DNA from: Nomia melanderi
Lineage: Eukaryota > Arthropoda > Insecta > Hymenoptera > Halictidae
Direction of reading: 5' to 3'
DNA length: 64,000 nt
NCBI RefSeq assembly: GCF_051020985.1
Contig: NC_135009.1
Coordinates: 16,992,606-17,056,605, forward strand
The position numbers and the translations under genes are program-made. Below, in pieces: positions 37,802-48,054 of the stretch. Position 1 is the stretch's first letter, and every line of letters begins with the position of its first letter. The notes beneath the pieces were generated by a model. That model was not told where the DNA came from, made no database searches, and saw only the letters and a program-made list of their open reading frames with translations.

Positions 37802-39399
37802 ACACTTCGAAGATACAGTCAAGCAAAGGGTTAAATAGACGTTCGTACGCAGTGACAATTCGGAAAAAAGCGAGTAAGATGTCGCCGAAGCGTTGAAGCT
37901 GTAACTGCAGTTACGCCGACAATGTTTTCGTGTTTCTCGATATACTCGGGGAACAGCTATAGACCCCGACAGCAATAAATCCGCGCGTGCCGGAGGATAT
38001 CCGGCCGAAACGACATAAAGCCGACCGAAAAATCGTTCGCGCAGGGAGCGGCGTCGCACCGAAGGAGGAAAAAATCGGTCTCGCCGTTCGATCCTCATCC
38101 GGTCGCCTCGGAATCGCTGTTCGCGTATTCGGCGGATGTTCCCCGGCCAGGTGACACGGAATTTTATCATCTGAAGGATATCCAGCGGCGCGTGCGACCG
38201 TAAGAATGTATTTTTTCAGCTGAGCTCCTTTTCCGATCGTTTGGAAAGGGAATTAATTGTCAAATAATGAACTGCGTGAAATTAGCAATGAATTCCTTTA
38301 TATTCAATCACCGTGACGCGAATGTCATGCAATCTGCTGTTCGATAATCGATTTTCTTTGAACGGGGAATTTTATTTACTGCCAATTCGTGGCGTAACCG
38401 TTGCAATGTCCTTTGTGCGAGACGTGAGAGTTATTGACGCGGTAATTTCAAGTGGAATTAATAACATATCTCGTTCACGGTTTAATATAGTATAAATCTG
38501 AGTAAAGGTGATCAAAAGAGTGTTTTCCTGGGAAACAATGAAGTCAAACTATAAATATCAATTTGAACCAAATCAAATCACTATAGTTCACTCGATTAAA
38601 CGGTGATTATTCGAAAGCATTTCTATATTATAAATAATATTATATAATTATAATGTCAATATCATATCTTTCCTTGTTTCCTGTATCTAGCTCCGTGAAA
38701 CACAGCATTGAACGTGTTAATTTGATCTTATTTTCTCGAACATAGCGTGTTAATCCGATCGAAACGAGCTGCAATCGAGCGGATCGACTTTTGTCCTCGG
38801 TGATCTTTGTTCTCGAGAAGAATTAGCTTCTGGAAATAGGTTAATTATTATTAGACGCGATATACGTGGTATTATTTCCTCCGTTCGAAGTTGCCCGTGC
38901 GTCGAACAAGAGTTGGCAGCGTCGGATGCGCAATAAGCGTGTCTGGGAGTTGACGACGGTCCCGTGGACGTTAAACGTTTTCGATATCGAGCATCGAGAC
39001 CGCTCGAATAAACGGTCCCGTAATTGTTTCGAGCAGTTGGCTCGAGACAGAGCGGCGTAACGGACAGAACTGTCCAATTCGAAGCCGAAGTCTCCGACGA
39101 GGAATGCTTCGCTCCGCGTTCCCCGATTAACTAAGTTAAACGTCTAACCGGGGGCGCGCGGCGCAGGCGGGATTGCATTAATTAAATTCCATTCGAGTTG
39201 TAAATCACGCGGACCTGCCGGCCGAACGAGCGCTCCCATCGATGACGACGGTGATCCATTCCGACCGTTCTTACGCTGTCGACGGAGCGCCGACCTCTTC
39301 CTCGTCGATTCGAATGATCGATCCTTCGGGAATTCGTCACCTTCATAATGCATTCTTCTTTTATTGGACGCAGTTTTAGAAATTACGCGTCTGTCTATG

Positions 39400-39620
39400 T
39401 ATTATCCTCCGTTGGTCGATGAAGGAGCTGAGATATTTAATAAATATTACTGAATTCTTGTACGTTCAAATTAAATGATATTCTTTCGTTATCGATCACA
39501 CTGTAGACTACACATGGACAAAGAATATGCTTAGAATATTTTTCACTTTCAACGAGTTATTAACAATAAAGTAATTGCACCGATGATAGGTGAGATATAA
39601 ATCGTAAGGCAAGGGGTTAA
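39400..39620. mobile_element. family D copy, right end intact
   Basis: It ends GTAAGGCAAGGGGTTAA. The interior (AAAGAATATGCTTAGAATAT, GAGTTATTAACAATAAAGTA) aligns with the inner part of the family G element at 29690-30118. The left end is unclear. Confidence 0.6.
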
Positions 39621-40044
39621 GCGCTGCATTGTTTATGGCTTGACGCTGTGGATAGTTTGATAAGCTTTTAAGCAAGGAGTTAAGAGCTTACTACTTTCCT
39701 CTCTATTTTACTAAAATTCTAACACGTAACAGTATCATTCGTTTAACACTGAAACTAACAGACGAGTCAACATAACCGATCCTTCGTTTCTTCGTTTTCC
39801 AATTACCAAAGAGATAACGCATATTTCTCCGAGAAATGAGTAAAGAAATTGATTCAGCAATACGTGAACTGTATCATCAATTTAGAATCAAGTCGAAAGT
39901 AGAATTATTCGTCCAAATCATTTCGAATGTTCGATGCGTTTGAGACATTAATCACCGCAGAATTCACCAGTCGTTCTCTTGGGAGAACGCACGGCGTCGA
40001 ATGCGTTAATAACAGCAAGGTAAACAATGTTCTTTCCTCTGCAG

Positions 40045-40284
40045 CCGGCAGCGGAGCAAATAACAAACCCGCCGGTGGAAGGACGCGGGCACCGAGTGGT
40101 CGAGGAGCGAATCGATTCGAGCACGACCGGCCACGAGGAAGCGTCCTCGATCGCGACCGATTCCACGTACTGGCCGTCCACGTTCGAGACCGACATCATG
40201 GACAACGAGATTCTCGTCGAGACCGTGGACTACGTGAAATCCAGCCCGGAAATCGCCACGACGACACCCGCCACTCCGGAAGAG
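40045..40284 (+). CDS. Tnc: tenectin-like exon: Thr/Ser/Glu-rich spacer
   Basis: This 80-codon exon lies between acceptor CTTTCCTCTGCAG and donor GAAGAG|GTAATT, phase 0 at both ends. The protein begins PAAEQITNPPVEG and continues through SSTTGHEEASSIATDSTYWP to SSPEIATTTPATPEE. It has no cysteine and is rich in Thr, Ser, Glu and Pro. This starts the mucin-like region between VWC3 and VWC4. Phase matches both neighbours. Confidence 0.74.
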
Positions 40285-40851
40285 GTAATTCTCGCGGTCG
40301 AAAAATTCCGCGCGTCCCTCTCTGTTCAACGCCGTTCGCTTCTGAAGCGCTTTCCAGCGTGGAATATAGAATACCGTCTAAGAGGGATATTTTCGGAACG
40401 GTACACTTCTTTCGGTACATTGTACTCGATGGAACGGTGCTGTGAAATTTGATCGTTGATTTGTAGGGTTCACTTGTATCACGTAGCTCTCGATAATCTG
40501 CTACCGATCTCATTTCGACAAATTGGAATTGTAAGGGTAAACATATGTTTATAATAGAACTATTGGATAGTTGAATCGTGACTGATGAATCGATTGAGAC
40601 TGATTTAGAATTTGGTTTGCGTATCGTTCAATCAAATTCTTCAATAGTTTCTCTAAGGAACATCTGTTACCTTTTTAATCTTCAAAGGACTGTGTCCGTC
40701 TCAGTTCTTCTCATTCTACTGATTCTCCTTTGTCGAATGCTCCGTGTACTCTTGCCGTTAGCCGTTCAGTTTGAACAAATTGGCACTAGATTCTTATCCA
40801 TACATCTGATAGTTTCATTTATAATATAATTGTGTATAATTATGTCGTGTT

Positions 40852-41057
40852 TTAACCCCTTGCCTTACAATATGGTTTAACAAGCAAATGTCATTCAGTT
40901 GTATTAACTTCAAACGAAACATTATTATTCGTTAACAATTTAGTTTACGCTAAATCTAGACACAGAAAGACCACGTAATATTTCCTCTTACCACTGCGTA
41001 CGATAAACAGTTGCAAAAAATTCACCCACGAAATTCAATCGCAAGGCAACGGGTTAA
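40852..41057. mobile_element. TTAA element, family D copy 2
   Basis: This 206-bp element runs from TTAACCCCTTGCCTTACAA to GCAAGGCAACGGGTTAA, with TTAA on both sides. It lies in the intron before the poly-Thr exon. Confidence 0.82.
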
Positions 41058-41228
41058 GTTGTTTCCCCAAGAAAACCTGTGATCTCGTTCGCGGCTGAAA
41101 TTGACCTTCGTCGATAGAGTGCATAAGAACCGTCGGTAAACCCAGAGTTAAAGCGGAGATGCAAACAGGGGAGGCGCAGATCGCGCGTCAAGTTCCCTGT
41201 TTACCGTGGCAGTTTCCCTCGGAAATAG

Positions 41229-41414
41229 TTGACGGCGTTCAAAGGGAACATCCTTCGAAATAAGCCGTGGAAAAACGAGCAGGAACACGTCGTAACGCGA
41301 AGGACCGTCACGTTGCAGTCGACGACGAGCGTCGAGTCGACGACGCTGGAGTCAACTTTGCCAGGCAAAGGGGACGACGATCCGACGAGCGATCCGATGA
41401 CAACGACGACCACC

Positions 41415-41457
<43 letters not shown>

Positions 41458-41687
41458 CGTTCTCGACGAGCGTCGCCGAGGGATCGACGATCACGGTGAT
41501 CGAGGATCTCTCGTCCGTGGCGGACGCGACGACGGAATCGACAACTCTGTTACCGGAAGCGACCGGAAACGACACGGCGACGGAGGACTGGGGGAAGATC
41601 AACGTGACCGTAAGGAACAGGGACGCGATCCACTCGAACGCGACGGCCGCCGCGCTCAAGGAACCGCTCGGCCACGGGAACGCGACG
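41229..41687 (+). CDS. Tnc: tenectin-like exon: poly-Thr mucin region
   Basis: This is a phase 0 exon of up to 153 codons. The donor GCGACG|GTGAGC at 41687 is clear. The start is less sure: an in-frame TAG ends at 41228, so the acceptor is that AG or an in-phase AG shortly after (for example before CCGTGG at 41265). The protein holds a run of 19 threonines (41400-41456) within a Thr/Ser-rich stretch, and N-glycosylation sequons NDT, NVT, NAT and NAT near its end. It fits an O-glycosylated mucin segment. A foldback element begins 33 bp after the donor. Confidence 0.7.
41400..41456 (+). repeat. ACG trinucleotide array encoding poly-Thr
   Basis: There are nineteen Thr codons, the last fourteen (41415-41456) being pure ACG. 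The array lies inside a coding exon of the tenectin-like gene. Slippage would change length without breaking the frame. The other frames of the same bases give long false acidic and valine runs. Confidence 0.95.
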
Positions 41688-41720
41688 GTGAGCTTCTGCA
41701 AGCTGGTCAAATTTGAAGCG

Positions 41721-42106
41721 CTAACCCTTTGCACTCGAGGTGACTCTCAGTCACCGTATGATTCGATACAAAAACTGTGAAGCTGAATATTTAATATTTC
41801 GAATTAAAGTTTCCATTGCTACGTGAAACATCTCTGTTGCTTAATTTATCTGTGGATTATCGTTCAATCAGTTTCAAACGATATGACCTGTATCTCGTCA
41901 GAAAATGTTGAACATTTCCATTGAAATACTTAACGTTTTCTAGCTAGAAAATGGATTCAAAGAGAAATCACAAGTAAATTGAGAAACAAAGCTTCGTTAT
42001 CCCAATATTTCACGCACCGATTACGCATAGTTCAATGTTCAATATCAAATTTTCTAATTCTACTGCATCGAATCAAATGGCGACTGTCTCGAGTGCAAAG
42101 GGTTAA
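41721..42106. mobile_element. foldback pair of family A (about 190-bp arms)
   Basis: Both ends read inward as family A: CTAACCCTTTGCACTCGAG at the left and CTCGAGTGCAAAGGGTTAA at the right. The two halves align with each other in reverse over most of their length. It begins 33 bp after the donor of the poly-Thr exon. Confidence 0.75.
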
Positions 42107-42540
42107 CAATATTAACGCTATTAACAAGGAATAATATCAATAACACTAACAACAGTACCGATAGCAATTAACATCACCAACGCATTTCTCAATACAAAAA
42201 CGGAAAAGCCGACCAAAGAGGAAACGGAGAGAAAGGGGGTCGTCTCCGTAATTGAATACCGCGGGGAATATCGCGCGAGCCATTTCCCAGCCACTTAACA
42301 ATCCCGAATCGCGCGTGCACACCGACGCGAATAAAAAGCAAACAACGTCGCCAAAATCGACGCCCATTCCGAAAGCTTCATTTCATTCGGAAATGAACTT
42401 CGAAATATGCTCTCGAATAAACCGGCAGAATGGCGACGATCGGGGAGGTGGTCGAGGGGGGTGTACCGAGGATCGATAGAAATGTGAATCATTGTTGGCC
42501 CGGCGAGGGAAATTAACAGCGGGGTACCTGTTGCGATTAG

Positions 42541-42812
42541 ATGGAGCCGGCGGAGGCAACGCAGTCCATGGGCAAAGGGACAGTCAACAAACCGTCATCC
42601 ACCGTGCTAATGCCGGATGACATTCTGGTGATGAACGTCACCGTGAAAACCAATGTCTCGGTGGGTCATATTCAGGGTGTCACGATAAACCCGATTAGGT
42701 CAATACCGCCGGACGTCGAGGCCATACTGAACATCACTCACAGGGAGAAGGGGGAGGACTACGATTACGATTACAGCGAGCCAACGTTGCCGCCCTCCCT
42801 ACCGAATGTCAG
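42541..42812 (+). CDS. Tnc: tenectin-like exon: acidic/Tyr spacer
   Basis: This exon runs from acceptor TGTTGCGATTAG to donor GTCAG|GTAAGG, phase 0 in and phase 2 out. It begins MEPAEATQSMGKGTV, and that Met is internal. It contains several sequons (NVT, NVS, NIT) and the acidic tyrosine cluster EDYDYDYSEP just before a Pro-rich end. Such clusters are typical tyrosine sulfation sites in secreted proteins, which is inference here. The last two bases make arginine with the first base of the next exon. Confidence 0.74.
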
Positions 42813-42944
42813 GTAAGGTAAATACCGAAACGCTCTGCCTCCGAACGCCGGTTGTTTGGTAACGGCCGGAGATACGGTTTTGTGATACGCTCGAGCATCC
42901 CCGCAGCCGGCTTCGACACCCGTTAATTATTCTTTCAAGTATTT

Positions 42945-43275
42945 TTAACCCCTTCGCGGCCCGAAGGGCTCTTGATTTCTCGCTTTGAGCCTCGCATCGA
43001 CGTTATTTCAGTCGATTACAGCTTAACCTGTCCGCTGTGTTCGACGAGTATACCGGCTGTTTAAACTGTAATCTCTGTGAAAAGCCAATGGTCGCTACTT
43101 TTTGACGAGTATACCCGTCGAACACAGTTAACTGGTTAATATGACGCTCATTTATTCGAGAATACTTTGGAATTACTGGAATGTACCTTTAAATGGTACA
43201 GTTGTGATACTACGAAGAAATATAGACAAAATTGTTGGAACAAGTAGATATTGCAAATAGTCATCAGACAATTTT
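42945..43275. mobile_element. TTAA element, family F copy 3, split by family E
   Basis: The left end is TTAACCCCTTCGCGGCCCGA. The body aligns with 31954-32146 once 43023-43139 is removed. The right end is worn, so 43,275 is approximate. It lies in an intron of the tenectin-like gene. Confidence 0.75.
43023..43139. mobile_element. TTAA element, family E copy 3 (nested, short)
   Basis: This 117-bp element runs from TTAACCTGTCCGCTGTGTTC to GAACACAGTTAACTGGTTAA and contains CGACGAGTATAC twice. It is an internally deleted relative of the 200-bp family E copies, inserted in family F. Confidence 0.82.
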
Positions 43276-43533
43276 TAGTCTCTTCACTGACTGGTCCTTC
43301 GAGTAAAGATGCGGTTCTTGAGACTCGGAGGACCTCGTAATCTTGTATCTATACGAATACACAAATTTAATTGAAAATCTTTCCCAAAAATGCCTGCCTA
43401 ATTAAAATACTTGAAAATGATTCCGAAGTGGCCGAATTTGATCCGCTCCATAGTTTTAGTGTTGAAGTAATCAGGACGATTGTCCGAAGCTACTCGCGCG
43501 ATAAGAGGTTCGATTTGCACGTTTGCCACCTAG

Positions 43534-43712
43534 GATAATTCCATTCGTCGCGGCGGACGCGCTGGTGAAAGACAAGACGGTCCCGTCGCCTGTCACCGGA
43601 TATCCTTCCGGCTCGGTGGTCGTGCCTCCGGAACTGCGGCCGACTGACACTTCTGGATTTTACGATATCGCCACTCAGGAGAACAGATTCAGCCCGCCGG
43701 TCGAGACCGAAG
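43534..43712 (+). CDS. Tnc: tenectin-like exon: Pro/Val-rich spacer
   Basis: This exon is bounded by acceptor GTTTGCCACCTAG and donor ACCGAAG|GTGGGT, phase 2 in and phase 1 out. It encodes IIPFVAADALVKDKTVPSPV, then a Gly/Ser/Pro/Val stretch, GFYDIATQENRFSPPVETE and a split glycine. No cysteine and no known domain are visible. It continues the region between VWC3 and VWC4. Inclusion rests on phase agreement on both sides and good splice sites. Confidence 0.7.
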
Positions 43713-44657
43713 GTGGGTCGTCTTTTAAGCACCGAATTTTCGATTCCTCCCACGTCACGCCATTTTCTTTTCGCCCCCGAAGTCTTAAATTTGATCGTTT
43801 GTCCCTCCATTTATTTTTTCTCGGCGTCATCCCGCGGGATCCATGGATCATGGGAAGAAATTTTCTTCGCGCGATTCGTGAATCGAGGAATCTTTATGCT
43901 CGTTTTCTTATTTTTAATCTATGCGGTTTATAGATCAAGGAAAAAATATTTTCAAGTCCAAGAATCTTTCGTTTCCTCGGTCCACACGATAAGGACACTT
44001 ACATTTAATTCTACATCACGCGACTCGCGGATCGGAGACAAAAAAAAACAGGATTTTCATTGAACGAGACGCGTCGATATTAGCTTGTTTCCTTCGTTTG
44101 ATTTGCGTTGTTTATTTTCGCCAGTTATACGGCATTTTCACGGGAAATATGTTTGACGAAATTGAAAAATTCCCAGCTGCGAAGCAGCGCACGTCGGCCG
44201 CGTTTTTTGACGCCGACGCGTATCGCGGCGGGGCTGGTGTTATAAAATTCCGAGTTACCGTCGTCACGCATCCATTTCGCGCGACCGTATCGTCCCGGCG
44301 GCCGCCGCGAATGCGAGAGTGACAGATTTTGCCGTTCTCTGCCGCGGATGTGCCGAGATTTATTTAATTTGTGAATTATCTCTCATTCGATCTTCATTTT
44401 TTTTTTCGAATGCTCGCCGGACGTTCACGGGGCCAGAGACATTTTTTTTTTATGTATCTGATTTCGTAGCGGAACGGAACACTAACAATTTTCAATTTAC
44501 GACAGCCGAAAAATGATTTGCCGGCGGGGCGGATTCGATGGATATTTTATCCGGAGATACCGCGCGAACGTTGGGACGGGAATTTGCGGAAAAAATTCGA
44601 TCGTTTGCTTCGACTGTCTTTCCGTCGTGTCTAAAGCGAGTGCTTTTTTGCCGCAAG

Positions 44658-44786
44658 GTGGGTTCGTGCCGCGAGAGCCGCCGTATTTTGACGCTCCGTA
44701 CCGTTCCACTGATTTGAATCTGGAAATTGGAACCGGCGTCACCGTTGTTCCCGCGCCGATCACGAATCCGCATCGTAAAAGCGACG
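44658..44786 (+). CDS. Tnc: tenectin-like exon: spacer before VWC4
   Basis: This 129-nt exon has acceptor TTTTTTGCCGCAAG and donor AGCGACG|GTAACA, phase 1 to phase 1. It encodes GFVPREPPYFDAPYRSTDLN followed by LEIGTGVTVVPAPITNPHRKSD. No cysteine is present. The phase is exact on both sides and leads into VWC4, where the split codon makes valine before SNC. Confidence 0.68.
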
Positions 44787-45011
44787 GTAACAAATCTTCT
44801 TTCGCTATTTTCTCTTGTGCAGCTATAAATCGTTCCTTGTTGCAACTTTCAACTGATAGCGCCATCGTTTTCCTCTTAATATTATTTATAGTTTACCGTA
44901 GCAATCGTTTGTTGGTATTTCTGACTGTTGTTGCGAATTTTACTGTGTTGCTATGGAACGTTTAATTAGTTTTGTATAATAATTCAATAATTTTATAATT
45001 AAAATTTTATA

Positions 45012-45240
45012 TTTCCATTATGGTATACTATATTACAACAATATATTTTACAAGTACAATTAAATAATCCCACTATGATATATTATATAATTTCATAATA
45101 GTTATAGCACAATATATTTTACAATGTCAATTTCATAATTCCACTATGATATACTACATAATAGTACAATATATTTTACAAGTACAATTTCATGATTCCA
45201 CTATGACATACTATATTGTAGCACAATATATTTTCCATTG
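45012..45240. repeat. AT-rich minisatellite, about 60-bp unit
   Basis: ATTCCACTATGATATACTAT then ACAATATATTTTACAAGTAC repeats about four times with drift. It is intronic, just before VWC4. Confidence 0.85.
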
Positions 45241-45339
45241 TTTCATAACTCTACCATCTGATATACTGCTATCCTATTTCACGATAATACCGATATAGAT
45301 ACGCATGTACATTTACACTTAACCCTGGTGAAATCTCAG

Positions 45340-45525
45340 TGAGCAATTGCCTCTTCGAGAGCATGGAGTATCGTCACGGTGAGATTCTACCTAACAGCAA
45401 CATCTGCGTGATCTGTATGTGCTATTACGGCAAAGTGGTTTGCTCATCGGAGAAGTGTCCTCCCCTGAAGATCGGCTGTCGACGGATCAACACGGAGGAG
45501 ACGTGCTGCGGAAAGATCGTATGCG
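45340..45525 (+). CDS. Tnc: tenectin-like exon: VWC domain 4
   Basis: This exon lies between acceptor AAATCTCAG and donor TATGCG|GTACGC, phase 1 to phase 1, 62 codons. The protein reads SNCLFESMEYRHGEILPNSN, then CVICMC, and ends CCGKIVCG. This is a full VWC module with the same one-exon size and phase as VWC1 to VWC3, as expected for a shuffled phase 1-1 domain. Confidence 0.83.
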
Positions 45526-45731
45526 GTACGCTACACCATCAAATTACAGGCTTTGTTATCGCGCCGCTATTGAGACCACCGATCCTTTAACCCTTTAGCG
45601 GCCCCCATGCTCCGCAAACAGTCGACGCAACTAATATTTCCCCGTGTATCCGGAAGCTAACCAAAACATCCTATTTTCCTGTGTCCTTTCAATATTTTCC
45701 CACGCGCCAATTTATTCGCGCAAACATTTGT

Positions 45732-45971
45732 TTAACCCCTTGCGCTGGAAAAACACGCACCAGAGGTTTTTGTTCTGAAATCGTCAATGACGCGTTACGC
45801 GCACCGATAATCTCGTTGCGTTACACGTACTAGATTGCTTTGAAATGTACCACTCTGTATAGGATGATTAATAAACAAAATTAGAGTAAATACCCATATG
45901 AAATAGGTGAGAATAGAATTCTTTGCAGAGAGTGCCAAATTTCTGAATTAATTTACAGTGCAAGAGGTTAA
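45732..45971. mobile_element. TTAA element, family D-like
   Basis: It has TTAACCCCTTGCGCTGGAA at the left and ACAGTGCAAGAGGTTAA at the right, 240 bp. The inverted ends are imperfect and TTAA is present on both sides. It is intronic. Confidence 0.7.
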
Positions 45972-46160
45972 TTGAATTAAGCTTGATCTAACTCCAAGTT
46001 CTAATAACATAATTCTTTAAACGAGCATACAACGGTTCCTAGAGAATTTAACGGCTGAAACTTCATCGCTACAGTATAAACTAACAGAAAATAGAGAATC
46101 AACAGAAAACAGGGATCCTACAGCATCAAACGCCAAATAGGCTCTAATATTAATAACTCA

Positions 46161-46344
46161 TTAACCCTTTGCACTCGGAAGTTTCTCACTAGAAATATTT
46201 AACATTTCTTGACCAGATGAAGACGATATTCTTCGAAACTGACTCGAAGGGAAATCACAAGTGCATTGAAATATCAAATTTTACAGTTTTCATGTGTCAA
46301 ATCTAGTGGTGACTCTCGGTCACCATCCGAGTGCAAAGGGTTAA
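46161..46344. mobile_element. TTAA element, family A, complete short copy
   Basis: This 184-bp element starts TTAACCCTTTGCACTCGG and ends CCGAGTGCAAAGGGTTAA, perfect terminal inverted repeats with TTAA at both ends. The subterminal palindrome GGTGACTCTCGGTCACC is present. It is the best-preserved copy in the window. Confidence 0.92.
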
Positions 46345-46576
46345 CTACAAAACTCGAAAGTTCACTAGGAACATTCATTTCCTGAGATAGAGACGACGCT
46401 TCAAACCACCAACTCACATTAATTAAATGAAAGAACATTTTATTTCAATCTTACACGGTGATGAATCTTTACACTAAACCTCAATTTACAATCCTCCATC
46501 CAATCAACCGGCAACTAGCCTACCAAGTACAAAGAGCTAAAAGCCTTCTTCGCATAACCACCCGAAACTCTTCCAG

Positions 46577-47607
46577 TGGAAGCAGAAGAGTCCCCGACGC
46601 TGGTCCTGGACCGCGCCGACGCGACAGCGCCATCCCTGCACCAGCCGATCGTGTCTCCGGACCCGTTCCGCGACGTGATCAAGACGGAGCCGGCGCCGGA
46701 CCTGCCGTCGCTGATCGAGGACATGCTGCCGTACTTGGTGGAGCGGGGCATCAGCACGCCGAGGCCCAGCAGCAGCAGCACAACGCTGAATCCTCTGCAG
46801 ACGCAGGGCTCGAACCACCTGCACTCGTCCAGCTTCGACTACATCGACAAACTGACGCTCATCCGGCCGCCATACGACTACCGACCAGACGAGTCAGCGG
46901 ACAGGCTGATGTCCAAGACGAAGTACACCCTGAACCAAGACAACCACCTAAAAGAACCCGTCCCTGCCACCTACAATCACAAAGACAGCCTGGAAGTGAC
47001 CGCGAAGACTCCTGAAAAGAGACTCGACCATCAGACGATCAGCTCGATCGACCAGTCTACCAAGCTAGAGGATCACCCGTATCCAGCGAAGAACATCACT
47101 GATCCTAAGTCTGTCCTAGATCCTGCCAAGGCGAACAGCTCGCTCGATCATCCGTCGATGGGAGCGAAGACAGAGGACGCGTCCAGGATGAAGGACTCCA
47201 GGGTTCATCCGACCACTGCGAGGAGTCCCGAAGCTAGCCTGGACTCGGAGGAACCTATATTCTCTCTGGACAGCGTGCTGGACCTCCTGTTCTCCGGCAA
47301 CGTCGAAACGAGCAGCGAAACCTCCAGGACTACGGAAGCTGCTGTGACCGTTAGGTCCACGACAGAGGCGACCAGGACTACGGGGACGGCGGAGGACAGC
47401 GGCGAGCCGGCCACGGAAACCGGAACTTCCTCGAAGCTCCTCGAGAACGAGATACCAGCCTCTGTGGCCAGTTTACTGAAGTTAGCCGGCTGCAATATTT
47501 ACGGCAGGATGTACCGGGTCGGCAGGATCATCACCGAGCTGTCCGGCCCGTGCCTCGAGTGCAGGTGCACGGAGATCGGCGTGCAGTGCAAGCAGCTGCA
47601 GTGCTGA
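46577..47607 (+). CDS. Tnc: tenectin-like last exon: mucin region and C-terminal half VWC
   Basis: This last coding exon has acceptor CGAAACTCTTCCAG, enters in phase 1 and ends at TGA (47605-47607), 343 codons. It opens EAEESPTLVLDRADATAP, runs through a Ser/Thr/Asp/Pro-rich region of about 300 residues with scattered sequons (NIT, NSS), and ends with a VWC-like N-terminal half (GCNIYGRMYRVGRIITE, then CLECRC and CKQLQC). The stop comes before the CCxxC half of a normal VWC domain. No donor follows the last cysteines, so this looks like the true C-terminus. Confidence 0.82.
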
Positions 47608-47894
47608 TTGCGGCTGATTGCGCGGCCGGGAGGTTGTCTTTCTTCGCGCGCGTCGGGTCGCCGGGATTGGCTCTTGGGTCGATGACTTTCGCCGCTGTCG
47701 ACACTCGCGGGAGGAGGGGTTCTGGCGGATTTTCAAAAGGCTAAAGAAACTTTTCGAAATGCAATATGAAATAATGAAATTTAAGTAAAAGGTTTAAATG
47801 CGACAAAGTCACATCGTGGTGCGATTAGGTTTAAGGAAGATTCTAATCGGTTCTGCTATTTTTCTAGTTGTCCACTTTTTAATAGTTTCTTTTG

Positions 47895-48054
47895 TTAAGC
47901 GAAGATTCTTGAAATATACGAAACCTTCAGCGGATGAAGCTAAATTAGATACCGGTTGCTTAATTGAAAGGATGGTACCACGCATTGATCTCTCGAGCAA
48001 TTAAATCGTTTAATATTCCATCTGAGATGCCGACGATCGTCTGCGAAGGGTTAA
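47895..48054. mobile_element. TTAA element, family B copy 3
   Basis: This 160-bp element has ends TTAAGCGAAGATTCTTGAAA and GTCTGCGAAGGGTTAA. The interior CAGCGGATGAAGCTAAATTA matches family B. An ATTAAA at 48000-48005 inside it might serve as a poly(A) signal for the tenectin-like gene, which is speculative. Confidence 0.75.

Larger units (their letters stand above)
29426..47607 (+). other. Tnc: tenectin-like gene, 12 coding exons (5' end missing)
   Basis: Twelve exons (29426-29629, 31481-31666, 31748-31786, 35912-36103, 37142-37236, 40045-40284, 41229-41687, 42541-42812, 43534-43712, 44658-44786, 45340-45525, 46577-47607) join with matching phase at every GT/AG junction. They give about 1,070 codons plus a stop. 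Order: VWC1, VWC2, short linker, VWC3, conserved linker, long Thr/Ser/Pro-rich glycosylatable region, VWC4, a second mucin-like region, and a C-terminal half VWC. Insect tenectin (first described as tenebrin in Tenebrio) is known as a secreted matrix protein of ectodermal epithelia with five VWC-like domains and mucin-like stretches, and the Tenebrio protein is of similar length. The assignment is by architecture and remembered family features, not by a search. The signal-peptide exon must lie upstream of 29,426. An alternative is another VWC mucin-like protein. Confidence 0.72.

Noticed and set aside
41201..41734. Long minus-strand frame with a valine run and a plus-strand frame with an aspartate run
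   Set aside because: Other frames of the ACG array. The Thr/Ser frame has matching splice phases and sequons and is the coding one.
46458..47015. 185-codon plus-strand frame and two minus-strand frames over the last tenectin-like exon
   Set aside because: Shadows of the real exon. The real frame is longer, starts at a good acceptor in phase and ends in VWC cysteines.
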